Source: an uncultured cyanobacterium
GTDB lineage: Bacteria; Cyanobacteriota; Cyanobacteriia; PCC-6307; Cyanobiaceae
Direction of reading: 5' to 3'
Assembly (NCBI GenBank): GCA_903823115.1
Contig: CAIJRN010000042.1
Location: forward strand, 1-64,000
DNA: 64,000 nucleotides
Every line of letters starts with the position of its first letter. The first letter of the stretch is position 1. A program made the position numbers and the translations under genes. Below, piece by piece: positions 56,174 through 64,000 of the stretch. The notes beneath the pieces are model-generated. The model was not told the origin of the DNA, made no database searches, and was given only the letters and a program-made list of their open reading frames with translations.

Positions 56174-56710
56174 TCAGCCAGCATCAGGGCAGTGCTGGAT
56201 CTGGGCCAGTACCACGGGGTTCACCTCGATGCTGCTGGGACCGGTGAACAGGTCATGGCGCAGGCGGCGCAGGGTGCGGGCCCGGGCATTGAGCTGGCTC
56301 TGGGCGTCGGCCAGCTGCTGGCGGTGGCGAGGCTCCCAGGCCTGTTGCGACTCCGCCTGCTGCTGTTGCCAGAGGGCCAGCTGGCCCTCATAGCGCTGGC
56401 GGTCCAGCTCCCGGTCCTGCTCGCTGTAGCGCTGCTCCAGGGCCTCATCCCAGACGGGCGGATGGCTGGCTGCCGATTCGCCCTGCTGCCTGAGGCGGCT
56501 CAGGCGGAGTTCCGCCTGGCGCAGGGCGGCCAATTCGGCGCTGACCTTCCGGCTGGTCTGGCGGCAGAGCTGCGCTTGCGCCTGCCGCTGGGCTGCCCCG
56601 AGCTGGGGCGCTGGCGTCACCATCGAGGGCTTGTCCACCGGCCTGGGGTCCTGGCAAGCGCTCAGGCCGGTCGCCAGGAACAGGATCAGCAGGCCGAGGT
56701 ATCGGCGCAT
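56174..56710 (-). CDS. Coiled-coil lipoprotein, unknown
   Basis: The 178-residue product has a lipoprotein signal with lipobox LSAC (Cys19). The mature protein is largely Gln/Arg/Ala/Leu-rich coiled coil (AELAALRQAELRLSRLRQQ, QRYEGQLALWQQQQAES), ending at a short non-coiled tail with one Cys. It probably lies in the envelope. No family is known. ATG 56710 is chosen because the signal begins there; the frame is open to 56779. Confidence 0.6.
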   Translation of the reverse strand: MRRYLGLLILFLATGLSACQDPRPVDKPSMVTPAPQLGAAQRQAQAQLCRQTSRKVSAELAALRQAELRLSRLRQQGESAASHPPVWDEALEQRYSEQDRELDRQRYEGQLALWQQQQAESQQAWEPRHRQQLADAQSQLNARARTLRRLRHDLFTGPSSIEVNPVVLAQIQHCPDAG

Positions 56711-56824
56711 GGGTGCTTCGGAACCGGTTGCCGGAGGGGAGCTTCCATTCTCGCGTTCAGGGGTTCGTTGCGGCGGCAAACCCTCAGAACCTGGCAGCGG
56801 CCAGGGCCAGACGGTCCAGGTGCT

Positions 56825-57667
56825 TCAGAGCGCGCCGCCGCGGAACAGGTGCTGGTGGCTGGCCGAATACAGCTTGGAGCGGGCCTCGCCGGGGGGCGCC
56901 AGGGCCGGGCTGATCACGTACAGCGTGGTGCGGATCAACTGCCGCTGGCGACTCTCGGCCGCCATCTGCGCCAGAGGCACCACCGTGAGCCACTGGTCCG
57001 GCCAGCTCACCCGGTAGCCGATGGCCACGGGGGTATCGGCGGGATAGTGCTGCAGCAGTTCGGCCTCGACCTCCTCCACGTGCCGGGCACTGAGGTAAAG
57101 GCAGAGGGAGGCCCGCAGGGCTGCCAGCTGGCTGAGGGCTTCCCGTTCGGGAACACCGGTGCGGCCGCCGGTGCGGCTGAGCACGATCGTCTGCACCAGC
57201 CCGGGGATCGTCAGCTCCCGCCCCAGGGCCGCGGCCGTGGCCTGGTAGGCGCTGATGCCCGGCACCACCTCGACGCCGATGCCGGCATCGGCCAGTCGGC
57301 CGATCTGTTCCTGAATTGCGCCATACAGGCAGGGATCACCATCGTGCAGGCGCACCACGCGCTTGCCGGCCCTGGCGCGGTCCACCACCACGGCGATCAC
57401 CTCTTCCAGGGTGAGGCTGCTGGTGCGGATCCGTTCACAGTCCGCCGGGGCCAGGGCGGCGATCTGGGGACTGACCAGGGAGTCGGTCCAGACCAGCACC
57501 TCGGCCTGCTCGACGGCCCGGGCCGCCCGCAGGGTCATCAGGTCGGGAGCCCCGGGTCCGGCGCCGACGATCATCACGTTTCTCGGGCCCGCTTCAGGGG
57601 CTGGCTTGTCAGCTCCGGCCACCGCGGTTGGATCCATCGGGGCGGGGGACGTGGATGGGGAAGGCAT
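56825..57667 (-). CDS. cobM: Precorrin-4 C11-methyltransferase
   Basis: A SAM-dependent C11 methylation step of the corrin ring. The 280-residue product has the family pattern IVGAGPGAPDLMTLRA near 34-49, HDGDPCLYGAIQEQ, VVPGISAYQATAAALG and TIVLSRTGGRTG. The first 30 residues are a Pro/Ser/Ala-rich extension. Its start shares one base with the lgt stop, so lgt-cobM are translationally coupled. It fits the cobalamin (pseudocobalamin) pathway together with the CobT-like gene at 21427-22641. Confidence 0.93.
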   Translation of the reverse strand: MPSPSTSPAPMDPTAVAGADKPAPEAGPRNVMIVGAGPGAPDLMTLRAARAVEQAEVLVWTDSLVSPQIAALAPADCERIRTSSLTLEEVIAVVVDRARAGKRVVRLHDGDPCLYGAIQEQIGRLADAGIGVEVVPGISAYQATAAALGRELTIPGLVQTIVLSRTGGRTGVPEREALSQLAALRASLCLYLSARHVEEVEAELLQHYPADTPVAIGYRVSWPDQWLTVVPLAQMAAESRQRQLIRTTLYVISPALAPPGEARSKLYSASHQHLFRGGAL

Positions 57668-58524
57668 CAGGAGGTGACTCCACTGGGGTCGGGCAGGGGC
57701 CGGCGGCGGCCCAGCAACCACCACAGGCCCAGGCCTCCGGCGGCGATCAGCACCAGGCTCATCAGCTGGGCCATGCGCAGGCCGCCCTGGCAGAAGGGGG
57801 GCTCGCTGAACAGGCAGAGGGGATCGAGCCGCAGGGCCTCGATCCAGACCCGGCCCGTGCTGTAGGCCATCAGATAGACGCAGCTCATCGCACCGGCCGG
57901 CAGGTTGATCCGGCCGCGGCTGGCCAGGCGGAACAGCAGCAGCAGCAGGGCACAGACGCCCAGATCCCAGATCGATTCATAGAGAAAGGTGGGATGAAAG
58001 CTGGCCTGATCGAGAAAGGCCGCCGGCCGATTTTGCAGCGGGATGATCACGGCCCAGGGCAGGGAGGTGGGGCTGCCGAAGGCCTCGGAGTTGAAGAAGT
58101 TGCCCCAGCGGCCGATCGCCTGACCCAGCGCCACCGCCGGCACGAGCACATCGAGCAGGGGCCAGAAGGGTTGGAGGCGCCAGCGGCAGAACAGGATCGT
58201 CACCAGGCTGCCGCCCAGCAGGGCGCCGTGAATGGCGATGCCGCCGCGCCAGATGGCGAACACATCGGGCCAGTGGGCCTGGTACTGGCGCCACTCCAGC
58301 GCCACGTAATAGCTGCGGGCGCCGATCACGGCCCCCAGCACCAGCACGGGCAGCAGATCGGCGATCAGGGCCGGATCGATGCCTCGGCGCCGGCCCAGGG
58401 CCATGGCCAGCAGCAGGCCCAGCAGCACGGCGGTGGCGATCAGCAGGCCATACCAGCGCAGACTCAAGGGGCCCAGCTGGAAAACCAGGGGCCCCGGTGA
58501 GCTCAGAGTGGACAGAAGAGCCAT
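57667..58524 (-). CDS. lgt: Prolipoprotein diacylglyceryl transferase
   Basis: Adds diacylglycerol to the lipobox cysteine of prelipoproteins in the inner membrane. The 285-residue, seven-helix protein has the Lgt signature [19 protein letters not shown], plus [20 protein letters not shown]. It is therefore the enzyme that modifies the lipoproteins seen at 20158, 22796 and 56174. It sits 23 bases after petA and overlaps cobM by one base. Confidence 0.95.
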   Translation of the reverse strand: MALLSTLSSPGPLVFQLGPLSLRWYGLLIATAVLLGLLLAMALGRRRGIDPALIADLLPVLVLGAVIGARSYYVALEWRQYQAHWPDVFAIWRGGIAIHGALLGGSLVTILFCRWRLQPFWPLLDVLVPAVALGQAIGRWGNFFNSEAFGSPTSLPWAVIIPLQNRPAAFLDQASFHPTFLYESIWDLGVCALLLLLFRLASRGRINLPAGAMSCVYLMAYSTGRVWIEALRLDPLCLFSEPPFCQGGLRMAQLMSLVLIAAGGLGLWWLLGRRRPLPDPSGVTS

Positions 58525-58547
58525 CGGCTCGGCGACACCTGAAGGGA

Positions 58548-59477
58548 TCAGAAGCCCTCCGCGGCCTGCACTTTCTCCACCTGGCGCTTCTTGAGCACCA
58601 GCATGATCTGGGCCAGGGCCACGATGGCGAAGAAGGCGAGCATGCCGTAGATGCGAACCGGGTTCTGCAGCACCACTTCCACATCGAGCTGGCCGAAGCC
58701 ACCGACGTTGGGATCATTGGTGAGCGGTGAGCCGGCTTCCACCTGATCGCCGACGGCCACCTGCAGGGTGGGACCGGCGGGGATGGTTTCGCTGACGCTG
58801 CCGGAGGCGGTGGTGATCTCGACCACCGTGGCGCCGTTGTCTGCGGCGGTGACCGCACTGACCGTGCCGCTGGCGGAGGCATTGAAGACGCCGTTGTTGG
58901 TCTTCTCGCCGGCGGGGGTCACCTGGCCGCGACCGCGGTTGGCACCCACGTGCAGCTGGTATTTACCGAAGTGAACCGAGCTGTCGTTGGCGGGATCGGG
59001 GGCGAGAACCGGGAAGACGATTTTCTGGTGTTGGTCGCCGGGGATGGGGCCGACCAGAATGATGTTCGGCAGCTCGTCGCTGTACTGGGTGTAATAGACG
59101 CCGGCGGTTTCCTCCTTCAGCTCATCGGTGAGACGCTCGGGTGGAGCGAGCTTGAAGCCTTCGGGCAACATCACCACCGCACCCACGTTCAGGCCGGTGG
59201 GGCTGCCATCGCCGGAAACCTGCTGAATGGAAGTGTCATAGGGGACTTCGACCTCGGCTTTGAACACCGTGTCGGGGAAGACCGCCTGGGGAACTTCCGC
59301 CCGGGTGATCTTTTTGGCCAGGTGACAGTTGGCGCAGACGAGCTTGCCGGTGGCCTCCCGGGGGTTGGCGTAGTTCTGCTGAGCCCAGAAGGGATAGGCC
59401 CAGCTGGGGTTGGCGCCACCCAGCAGCACCGTGAAGGCAAGCAGGCTGCCGAACAGAAGGGAGAGGGAACGACGCAT
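58548..59477 (-). CDS. petA: Cytochrome f
   Basis: The c-type cytochrome subunit of cytochrome b6f that passes electrons to plastocyanin or c6. The 309-residue precursor has a cleavable signal ([20 protein letters not shown]) and a mature protein starting at Tyr28 (the axial heme ligand), then CANCH at 48-52. A single C-terminal membrane helix is at about 272-290 ([18 protein letters not shown]), then KKRQVEKVQ. It follows petC by 74 bases, as in the usual petCA operon. Confidence 0.97.
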   Translation of the reverse strand: MRRSLSLLFGSLLAFTVLLGGANPSWAYPFWAQQNYANPREATGKLVCANCHLAKKITRAEVPQAVFPDTVFKAEVEVPYDTSIQQVSGDGSPTGLNVGAVVMLPEGFKLAPPERLTDELKEETAGVYYTQYSDELPNIILVGPIPGDQHQKIVFPVLAPDPANDSSVHFGKYQLHVGANRGRGQVTPAGEKTNNGVFNASASGTVSAVTAADNGATVVEITTASGSVSETIPAGPTLQVAVGDQVEAGSPLTNDPNVGGFGQLDVEVVLQNPVRIYGMLAFFAIVALAQIMLVLKKRQVEKVQAAEGF

Positions 59478-59551
59478 GGGGAGGGGGCGGGCGGCGGAAG
59501 CTGGGATGGGGGCGAAGGGGCTGGGGCTGCTGGCGCTTCAGGGCGCGAGGA

Positions 59552-60100
59552 TCAGGACCACCAGGGCTTCTCGCCAGTCCGGAAGTCGGTTTCGCTCCAC
59601 TGGCTGAGGAAGACGTTGTCGCTTTCGACGTTGACGTGGGCCAGGGCCAGGGGCAGGGGAGCCGGACCGCGCACCACTTTGCCGGTGGGGTCGTACTGGC
59701 TGCCGTGGCAGGGGCACATGAACTTGTTGGCGCCACTGTTCCAGGGCACCACGCAGCCGAGGTGGGTGCAGATGGCGTTGATGCCGTAGTTGCCGATGGC
59801 CTCGGGGCCCTCGACGATCAGGTAGGTGGGATCTCCCTTGAGGCCCTGCACCAGGCTGCGATCGCCCTCCTTGTGGCTGGCCAGCCAGCCGCTGGCGGTG
59901 ACGTTGTTGCCCAGTTCGTCCTTGGCGACGCTGCCGCCACCGGATCCGGCGGCCCTGGGCGGGATGAAGTAGTTGGCCACGGGATAGAGCACCCCGAGCG
60001 CCACGCCAGTGACGGAGCCGAAGGTGAGCAGATTCATGAACTGCCGACGACCCATGCTGGGCACATCACCGCTCGAAGAGGCCGCAGGGATCTGGGTCAT
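59552..60100 (-). CDS. petC: Cytochrome b6f Rieske iron-sulfur protein
   Basis: The 182-residue product has an N-terminal membrane anchor ([22 protein letters not shown]) with a Tat-type GRRQFM start, then the soluble [2Fe-2S] domain with the ligand boxes CTHLGC and CPCHGS. ATG 60100 begins the standard MTQIP-type N-terminus. It is divergent from the DUF3067 gene with 127 bases for promoters, and heads petC-petA. Confidence 0.97.
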   Translation of the reverse strand: MTQIPAASSSGDVPSMGRRQFMNLLTFGSVTGVALGVLYPVANYFIPPRAAGSGGGSVAKDELGNNVTASGWLASHKEGDRSLVQGLKGDPTYLIVEGPEAIGNYGINAICTHLGCVVPWNSGANKFMCPCHGSQYDPTGKVVRGPAPLPLALAHVNVESDNVFLSQWSETDFRTGEKPWWS

Positions 60101-60227
60101 GGGCAACGTTCCGGGGAGCCGGTCCAACGTGGCGCCCATTATGAACCTTGTGGTTCCCCGCCCGTGCGGCCACCGCGCCCGCCCCCGTCCGGCTGCAACA
60201 TGCTGTTGCGCAGCCCATCGCCCTTCC

Positions 60228-60575
60228 GTGTCCGTCAGGCAACCCTCCAGAGCCGATCAGCCTCTCGGCGCCGAGGAGCTGCTGGCCCTGTTGCGCCGTC
60301 GCTGGCAGGCCTCCTATGACCTGCAACTGGTGCAGCGCCGCGGTCGCCTTTATCTCCAGGTGATGTGGGCCTATCTCGAACAGCAGTCGTTTCCGCTCAG
60401 TCCCGAGGCCTACGCCGACGCCCTGGAGGAGCTGGTCGGCACGCTCAATGGACTGGGGGTCGCCGACCAGGTGCGCCAGTGGTTGGAGACCACCCGGGAC
60501 AAGCCCAGGCTGGGCAAGGCCCTCTCCCTGCCCCTGGAGCTGCCGGCAGGCCGCGCCAGTGAGTTTCTTCTCTAG
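60228..60575 (+). CDS. DUF3067 family protein
   Basis: A small soluble cyanobacterium/plastid-type protein of 115 residues from GTG 60228. It has [38 protein letters not shown] in the core and [16 protein letters not shown] near the end, matching DUF3067. Function unknown. The GTG is favoured because upstream in-frame sequence in the petC leader is unlike the family. It converges on tatC, 150 bases away. Confidence 0.85.
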   Translation: MSVRQPSRADQPLGAEELLALLRRRWQASYDLQLVQRRGRLYLQVMWAYLEQQSFPLSPEAYADALEELVGTLNGLGVADQVRQWLETTRDKPRLGKALSLPLELPAGRASEFLL

Positions 60576-60725
60576 GAATGGGTGGCCCATGGATCCCCGG
60601 ATGGAAATCGAGGCTGGTTCCGCCACCCTGGGGATTCAATCCGGAATCGGTTCCGCAATCCCGGCGTTTCTCGATGGTCTCGCTGCTTTCCTCGGCCGAG
60701 CTGGGGGCCTTGCGGGCCGTTCGCG

Positions 60726-61601
60726 TCAGGTGTTGGCCGCCGGCGCCGGTCGCAGCCCCTGGCTGAGGGCCACCAGGCCGACGCCGATCAGATAGAGGGC
60801 CGTGATGGCGCCGCCGAGCAGCAGCATCGTCACCGGATCGGTGGAGGGGGTCAGCACCGCACCGGCCAGGGCACTGATCAGGATCACCCAGCGCCAGGCC
60901 CCCAGCATGGTGCGGGCGTCGATCAGGCCCAGGGCTCCCAGCAGCAGCTGCAGCACGGGTAACTGGAAGGTGAGGGCGGTGGCCACCATCAGCAGCAGCA
61001 CGAAATCGAGGTAGCGCTCGATCGACCAGATCGGTTCGACCACATCGGCGCCGTAGCTGACCAGGAAGCTCAGGGCTGCCGGGACCAGGGCCCACCAGGC
61101 AAAGGCCAGGCCGGCGGCGAACAGCACGGTGGAGCCGGCCACCGCCGGCGCCACCAGGCGCCGCTCGCGGCGGCTCAGGCCCGGCAGCACGAAGGACAGA
61201 CCTTCAAACAGCACCCAGGGAAGGGCCAGGGTGAGGCCGGCGTAGCCCGCCACCTTGAAGGAGACGAACAGAAATTCGCCCGGGGCCAGCTGCAGGAAGC
61301 GAACGCCCGTGGCGGGCAGCTCCAGCAGCTTCACCAGCGGTCGCACGAAGGCCAGGCAGGCAGCCGCGGCGATCACCACCGCCACCAGGCTGCGCAGCAC
61401 CCGCCGCCGCAGCTCCTCGAGGTGATCCACCAGGCTCATCTCGACTTCGCCGGGGAACTGGTCCTGCAGCGCCGCCATGGGTTCGGCGCTGCCGGCTGCC
61501 GCCATCGGCTCAGGCTCGCCGGTCGACTCGCCTGCGGCCTGCAGCGTCAGGGCCCGGCCCGGCTCCCCGTCGGGGTCGGCAATGGTGTCGTGCTCGCTCA
61601 T
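60726..61601 (-). CDS. tatC: Sec-independent protein translocase TatC
   Basis: The six-helix core receptor of the twin-arginine export system. The 291-residue product has the signature SLVDHLEELRRRVLRSLV near 55-73 and later PWVLFEGLSFVLPGL, FGADV-like and the expected helices. The N-terminal 50 residues are an acidic, Ala/Gly-rich extension. Its position next to petC fits the Rieske protein being a Tat substrate, and the Tat-signal lipoprotein at 22796 would also use it. Confidence 0.95.
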   Translation of the reverse strand: MSEHDTIADPDGEPGRALTLQAAGESTGEPEPMAAAGSAEPMAALQDQFPGEVEMSLVDHLEELRRRVLRSLVAVVIAAAACLAFVRPLVKLLELPATGVRFLQLAPGEFLFVSFKVAGYAGLTLALPWVLFEGLSFVLPGLSRRERRLVAPAVAGSTVLFAAGLAFAWWALVPAALSFLVSYGADVVEPIWSIERYLDFVLLLMVATALTFQLPVLQLLLGALGLIDARTMLGAWRWVILISALAGAVLTPSTDPVTMLLLGGAITALYLIGVGLVALSQGLRPAPAANT

Positions 61602-61676
61602 GGCCTCTCTGTCCGTTTGAGGTTAGGGGCCCTTTGCCGGTTCAGGTGAGGCGCCACAGCTTGCCTGGTCTGAAGC

Positions 61677-63473
61677 TCATGGGCTGGCCGAAGGCTTCGT
61701 CGTTCGCTCGGCACTGGGCAGGGCATCGGGTTGGCTGCGCAGCAGGGCCTGGGCGCGCTCCGGTTCACCCCAGAGGATGTCGCCGCCGCGATGGCGCACC
61801 GTGCCCGGTTCGGCTCCCGCAATGCGCTGCAGGGTTTCGGCCGCCACCATCACCACCGGCACGCGGGCATTGCCGCGGCCGCGGCTGAAGTGGGCCGCAA
61901 GATCGGCGGCAGCGGCGATATCGGCCTCCCCGGCGGTTCCCTCCGATCCCTTGAGCACCACATGGCTGCCGGGAAGTTCCTGGGCGTGGAACCAGAGATC
62001 GCCGCGGCGGGCATGGCGCAGCGAGATCCATTCGTTCTGCCGGTGGTTGCGGCCGACCTGCAGCCGCAGGCCGCCGGTGCTGCGCAGCTCCAGGGGGCTG
62101 GGTTCGACCGGCGCTGCCGGCCTGCCAGGGGAGCCCGAGCGGCTGCGCCTGCGGCGCGCAGGGGTCGGGGCTCCGCCGCGGCCGGGACGCAGGCTGGCGA
62201 GCTGCAGCTCCAGCTCCTCGGCCAGGGCCTCCATCTGGGCGCCATCCTCCAGCTGCTCCACAAAGGTGAGGCTGGTCTCCAGGCCCTGCAGCCGCTGTTG
62301 ATGCTGCTCCAGCCGCGGCAGGATCGCCGCCAGGGAGCGGCGCAGTTTGCGGGCCTTGCGATAGAGGGCCTGGGCTTCGTCAATCTGGCTGCGGTCGGGG
62401 TTGGGCAGGCAGAGCAGCGCATCGGCCCGCTGCTGCAGGCCCTCGCCGCCAGGTACCGCATCGGCCAGGTCCTGCTGCTGCTCGGCCTGGCGCCGTTCCC
62501 GTTCGATCGCCTGGCGCAATCGCTGGGCCAGGCTCTGGCGGCGCTGCTCCCAGAGCCGCTGATGGAGCCGCTGGCCGTAATAGAGGGCCAGGCCGCGGTT
62601 GATGGCCAGGGGGGACTCCCTTGCCGTGATCGGGGCTGCGGCTGCTCCGCTGCTCGGTTCGCCGGCTCCGGGGGGGCTCCAGCAGCGGTAGTCGTCGGCG
62701 GGGCCCAGCTGCAGCGCAAAGCGGCCCTGCTCGAGCGCCTCCAGCCAGGCCTGCCAGCTCTCCCACAGGCTCTGCCATTGCGACTCCTCCAGCTCCTGGA
62801 CCGGTCGATCGGCCCAGTCGGGGGGGACCAGCTGGCGAATCAGGGCCGGGCTGGTCCCCTGGTAGGCCTGGAGCAGGGCCCGTTTCAGGCTCACGGGCAC
62901 CAGGCTCAGGCGTCGCCGCCAGTTCGGCTGGCTCTCCAGCCGTCGGGGCGGCTCGCCCGCCATCGACGGCGGCGGCCGATAGCTGTCGCCGGTGCCGATC
63001 GGCCGCAGCCGTGATTGCTCAGAGCGCACCTGGCGACCCAGGGCGATGATCCGCCGCTGCTCGTCCAGCAGGAACAGGTTGCTGTGGCGTCCCATCAGTT
63101 CCAGCACCAGGCTGCGCTGGATCGTTTCGCCTGGCCGCAGGGCAAAGCCGAGTTCCACCACCCGCTCCCAGCCCAGCTGCTCCAGGCTGACCAGGGCGAG
63201 ACCTCTGAGCCCATGTTGCAGCTGCTGGGCCAGGGTGCTGCCCTCCCCCTGGCGCGCCGGGGCCGGGATCGCCAGCAGCCGCGGCGCCTCCGCCAGCCAG
63301 CTCAGATCCAGCCAGTGGCTGCCGTCCAGGCTGCGCAGGCCGATCTGCAGGCCGTGGGACTCCCCCTGCTGCGCCTTTTCGAAGCGGCTCGGCAGCAAGG
63401 CTGCCTGCAACTCGGCGACCACCGCTTTGAGGGTCGTCAGATCCATCGCCTGGATGGCTGGCTGGGGAACCAT
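61677..63473 (-). CDS. NFACT family protein, RqcH-like (Fbp54-type)
   Basis: A ribosome-associated quality-control protein of the Rqc2/RqcH class. From ATG 63473 it is 598 residues: an NFACT-N domain ([26 protein letters not shown]), a coiled-coil middle (about 290-460) and an NFACT-R/C domain with [19 protein letters not shown] and [13 protein letters not shown]. Such proteins recruit to 50S ribosomes with stalled peptidyl-tRNA and add C-terminal tails. An in-frame ATG at 63446 is an alternative start. It is divergent from gmk with 60 bases between. Confidence 0.88.
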   Translation of the reverse strand: MVPQPAIQAMDLTTLKAVVAELQAALLPSRFEKAQQGESHGLQIGLRSLDGSHWLDLSWLAEAPRLLAIPAPARQGEGSTLAQQLQHGLRGLALVSLEQLGWERVVELGFALRPGETIQRSLVLELMGRHSNLFLLDEQRRIIALGRQVRSEQSRLRPIGTGDSYRPPPSMAGEPPRRLESQPNWRRRLSLVPVSLKRALLQAYQGTSPALIRQLVPPDWADRPVQELEESQWQSLWESWQAWLEALEQGRFALQLGPADDYRCWSPPGAGEPSSGAAAAPITARESPLAINRGLALYYGQRLHQRLWEQRRQSLAQRLRQAIERERRQAEQQQDLADAVPGGEGLQQRADALLCLPNPDRSQIDEAQALYRKARKLRRSLAAILPRLEQHQQRLQGLETSLTFVEQLEDGAQMEALAEELELQLASLRPGRGGAPTPARRRRSRSGSPGRPAAPVEPSPLELRSTGGLRLQVGRNHRQNEWISLRHARRGDLWFHAQELPGSHVVLKGSEGTAGEADIAAAADLAAHFSRGRGNARVPVVMVAAETLQRIAGAEPGTVRHRGGDILWGEPERAQALLRSQPDALPSAERTTKPSASP

Positions 63474-63533
63474 CACCGCTTCTGCCACCTGCCGCCCCTT
63501 ACTCTGCTGCCCAGACACCCCGACCTGAGGACC

Positions 63534-64000
63534 GTGACCGAGAGCGCCGGTCGGCTCACCGTGATCACCGGCCCCAGCGGCGTCGGCAAGGGCACCCTGG
63601 TGGCGCGGCTGCTGCAGCGCCATCCCCTGATCTGGCTGTCGGTTTCGGCCACCACCCGGGCCCCTCGCAGCGGCGAAGTGGAGGGCAGCAGCTATTTCTT
63701 TCTGGATCGCCCCAGTTTTGAGGGCCAGGTGGCTGGCGGCGGATTCCTGGAGTGGGCCGAGTTTGCCGGCAATCTCTACGGCACGCCGCGCCAGGCGGTG
63801 GAGCGCCAGCTGGCGGTTGGACGGCCAGTGCTGCTGGAGATTGAACTGGAGGGGGCGCGCCAGGTGCGGCGCAGCTTCCCGGCCGGGTTTCAGGTGTTTC
63901 TCGAACCCCCCAGCTTCGAGGAGCTGGAGCGACGCATCCGCGGCCGCGGCACCGACAGCGAGGAGGCGATCGCCCGCCGGCTGGAGCGGGCCCGGGTCGA
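63534..64000 (+). CDS. gmk: Guanylate kinase (3' partial, runs off the window)
   Basis: Phosphorylates GMP to GDP. The first 155 codons from GTG 63534 give the P-loop [17 protein letters not shown], then [21 protein letters not shown] and [15 protein letters not shown], which are the GMP-binding residues of guanylate kinase, followed by [15 protein letters not shown]. The 3' end lies beyond base 64000. It is divergent from the NFACT gene. Confidence 0.95.
   Translation, partial: MTESAGRLTVITGPSGVGKGTLVARLLQRHPLIWLSVSATTRAPRSGEVEGSSYFFLDRPSFEGQVAGGGFLEWAEFAGNLYGTPRQAVERQLAVGRPVLLEIELEGARQVRRSFPAGFQVFLEPPSFEELERRIRGRGTDSEEAIARRLERARV

Overview
This window is a contiguous chromosomal segment of a GC-rich cyanobacterium, most likely of the Synechococcus/Cyanobium picocyanobacterial lineage. 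The evidence is gene content: cytochrome f (petA), the b6f Rieske protein (petC), ndhB, Vipp1, a cyAbrB regulator, a DUF3067 protein and an aa3-type oxidase cluster. The cyanobacterial HIP1 octamer GCGATCGC also recurs (for example at 2102, 3850, 4534 and 9265). Genes are tightly packed on both strands, many start with GTG or TTG, and overlaps of 1-14 bases are common.

Layout. 1-1474: the 3' end of a secreted, possibly pilin-like protein, a strong terminator, then about 1.2 kb without a convincing gene. 1475-7467: pyrF, an outer-membrane barrel protein, a damaged small gene, an APH/NahK-like kinase, a DOMON-like protein, two exported unknowns and a DciA-like (DUF721) protein. 7579-12831: vipp1, thioredoxin, class I aminotransferase, birA and an M23 peptidase. 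13415-14774: an RTX calcium-binding-repeat protein broken by a one-base insertion. 14849-22641: a MacB/DevA-type ATPase and ndhB on the minus strand, then topA, a lipoprotein, a DUF2232 membrane protein and a CobT-like gene on the plus strand.

22796-27711: a Tat-exported lipoprotein, a ferredoxin-like aldo/keto reductase, a bifunctional-nuclease-domain protein, riboflavin synthase, a DUF308 protein and cyAbrB. 27819-35256: the respiratory block, with ctaCDE on the minus strand and divergent ctaA-ctaB followed by an ABC-2 exporter pair. 35263-43640: a large unknown, nanE, a small exported protein, groEL without groES, fabG, a K+ channel, a GT9-like protein and ispD. 43929-51058: two small exported proteins, MscS, LD-carboxypeptidase, ubiA and ppx. 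51349-51847: tRNA-Val(CAC) with an integrase remnant at its 3' side. 51955-56710: mqo, EcsC, an unknown, a CoaBC-like protein and a lipoprotein. 56825-64000: cobM-lgt-petA-petC, DUF3067, tatC, the NFACT/RqcH protein and the start of gmk.

The genes fit together as photosynthetic and respiratory electron transport (petA/petC, ndhB, ctaABCDE, mqo, ubiA for plastoquinone), thylakoid and export machinery (vipp1, tatC, lgt), cofactor synthesis (ribE, birA, cobM, cobT-like, coaBC-like, ispD) and envelope proteins. I see no CRISPR array, intact prophage or obvious new defence system. The most unusual items are the frameshifted RTX gene with 135-bp tandem repeats, the decayed integrase at tRNA-Val, a CoaBC-like protein that lacks canonical motifs, and a 169-bp antisense overlap between two convergent genes with low-complexity tails.
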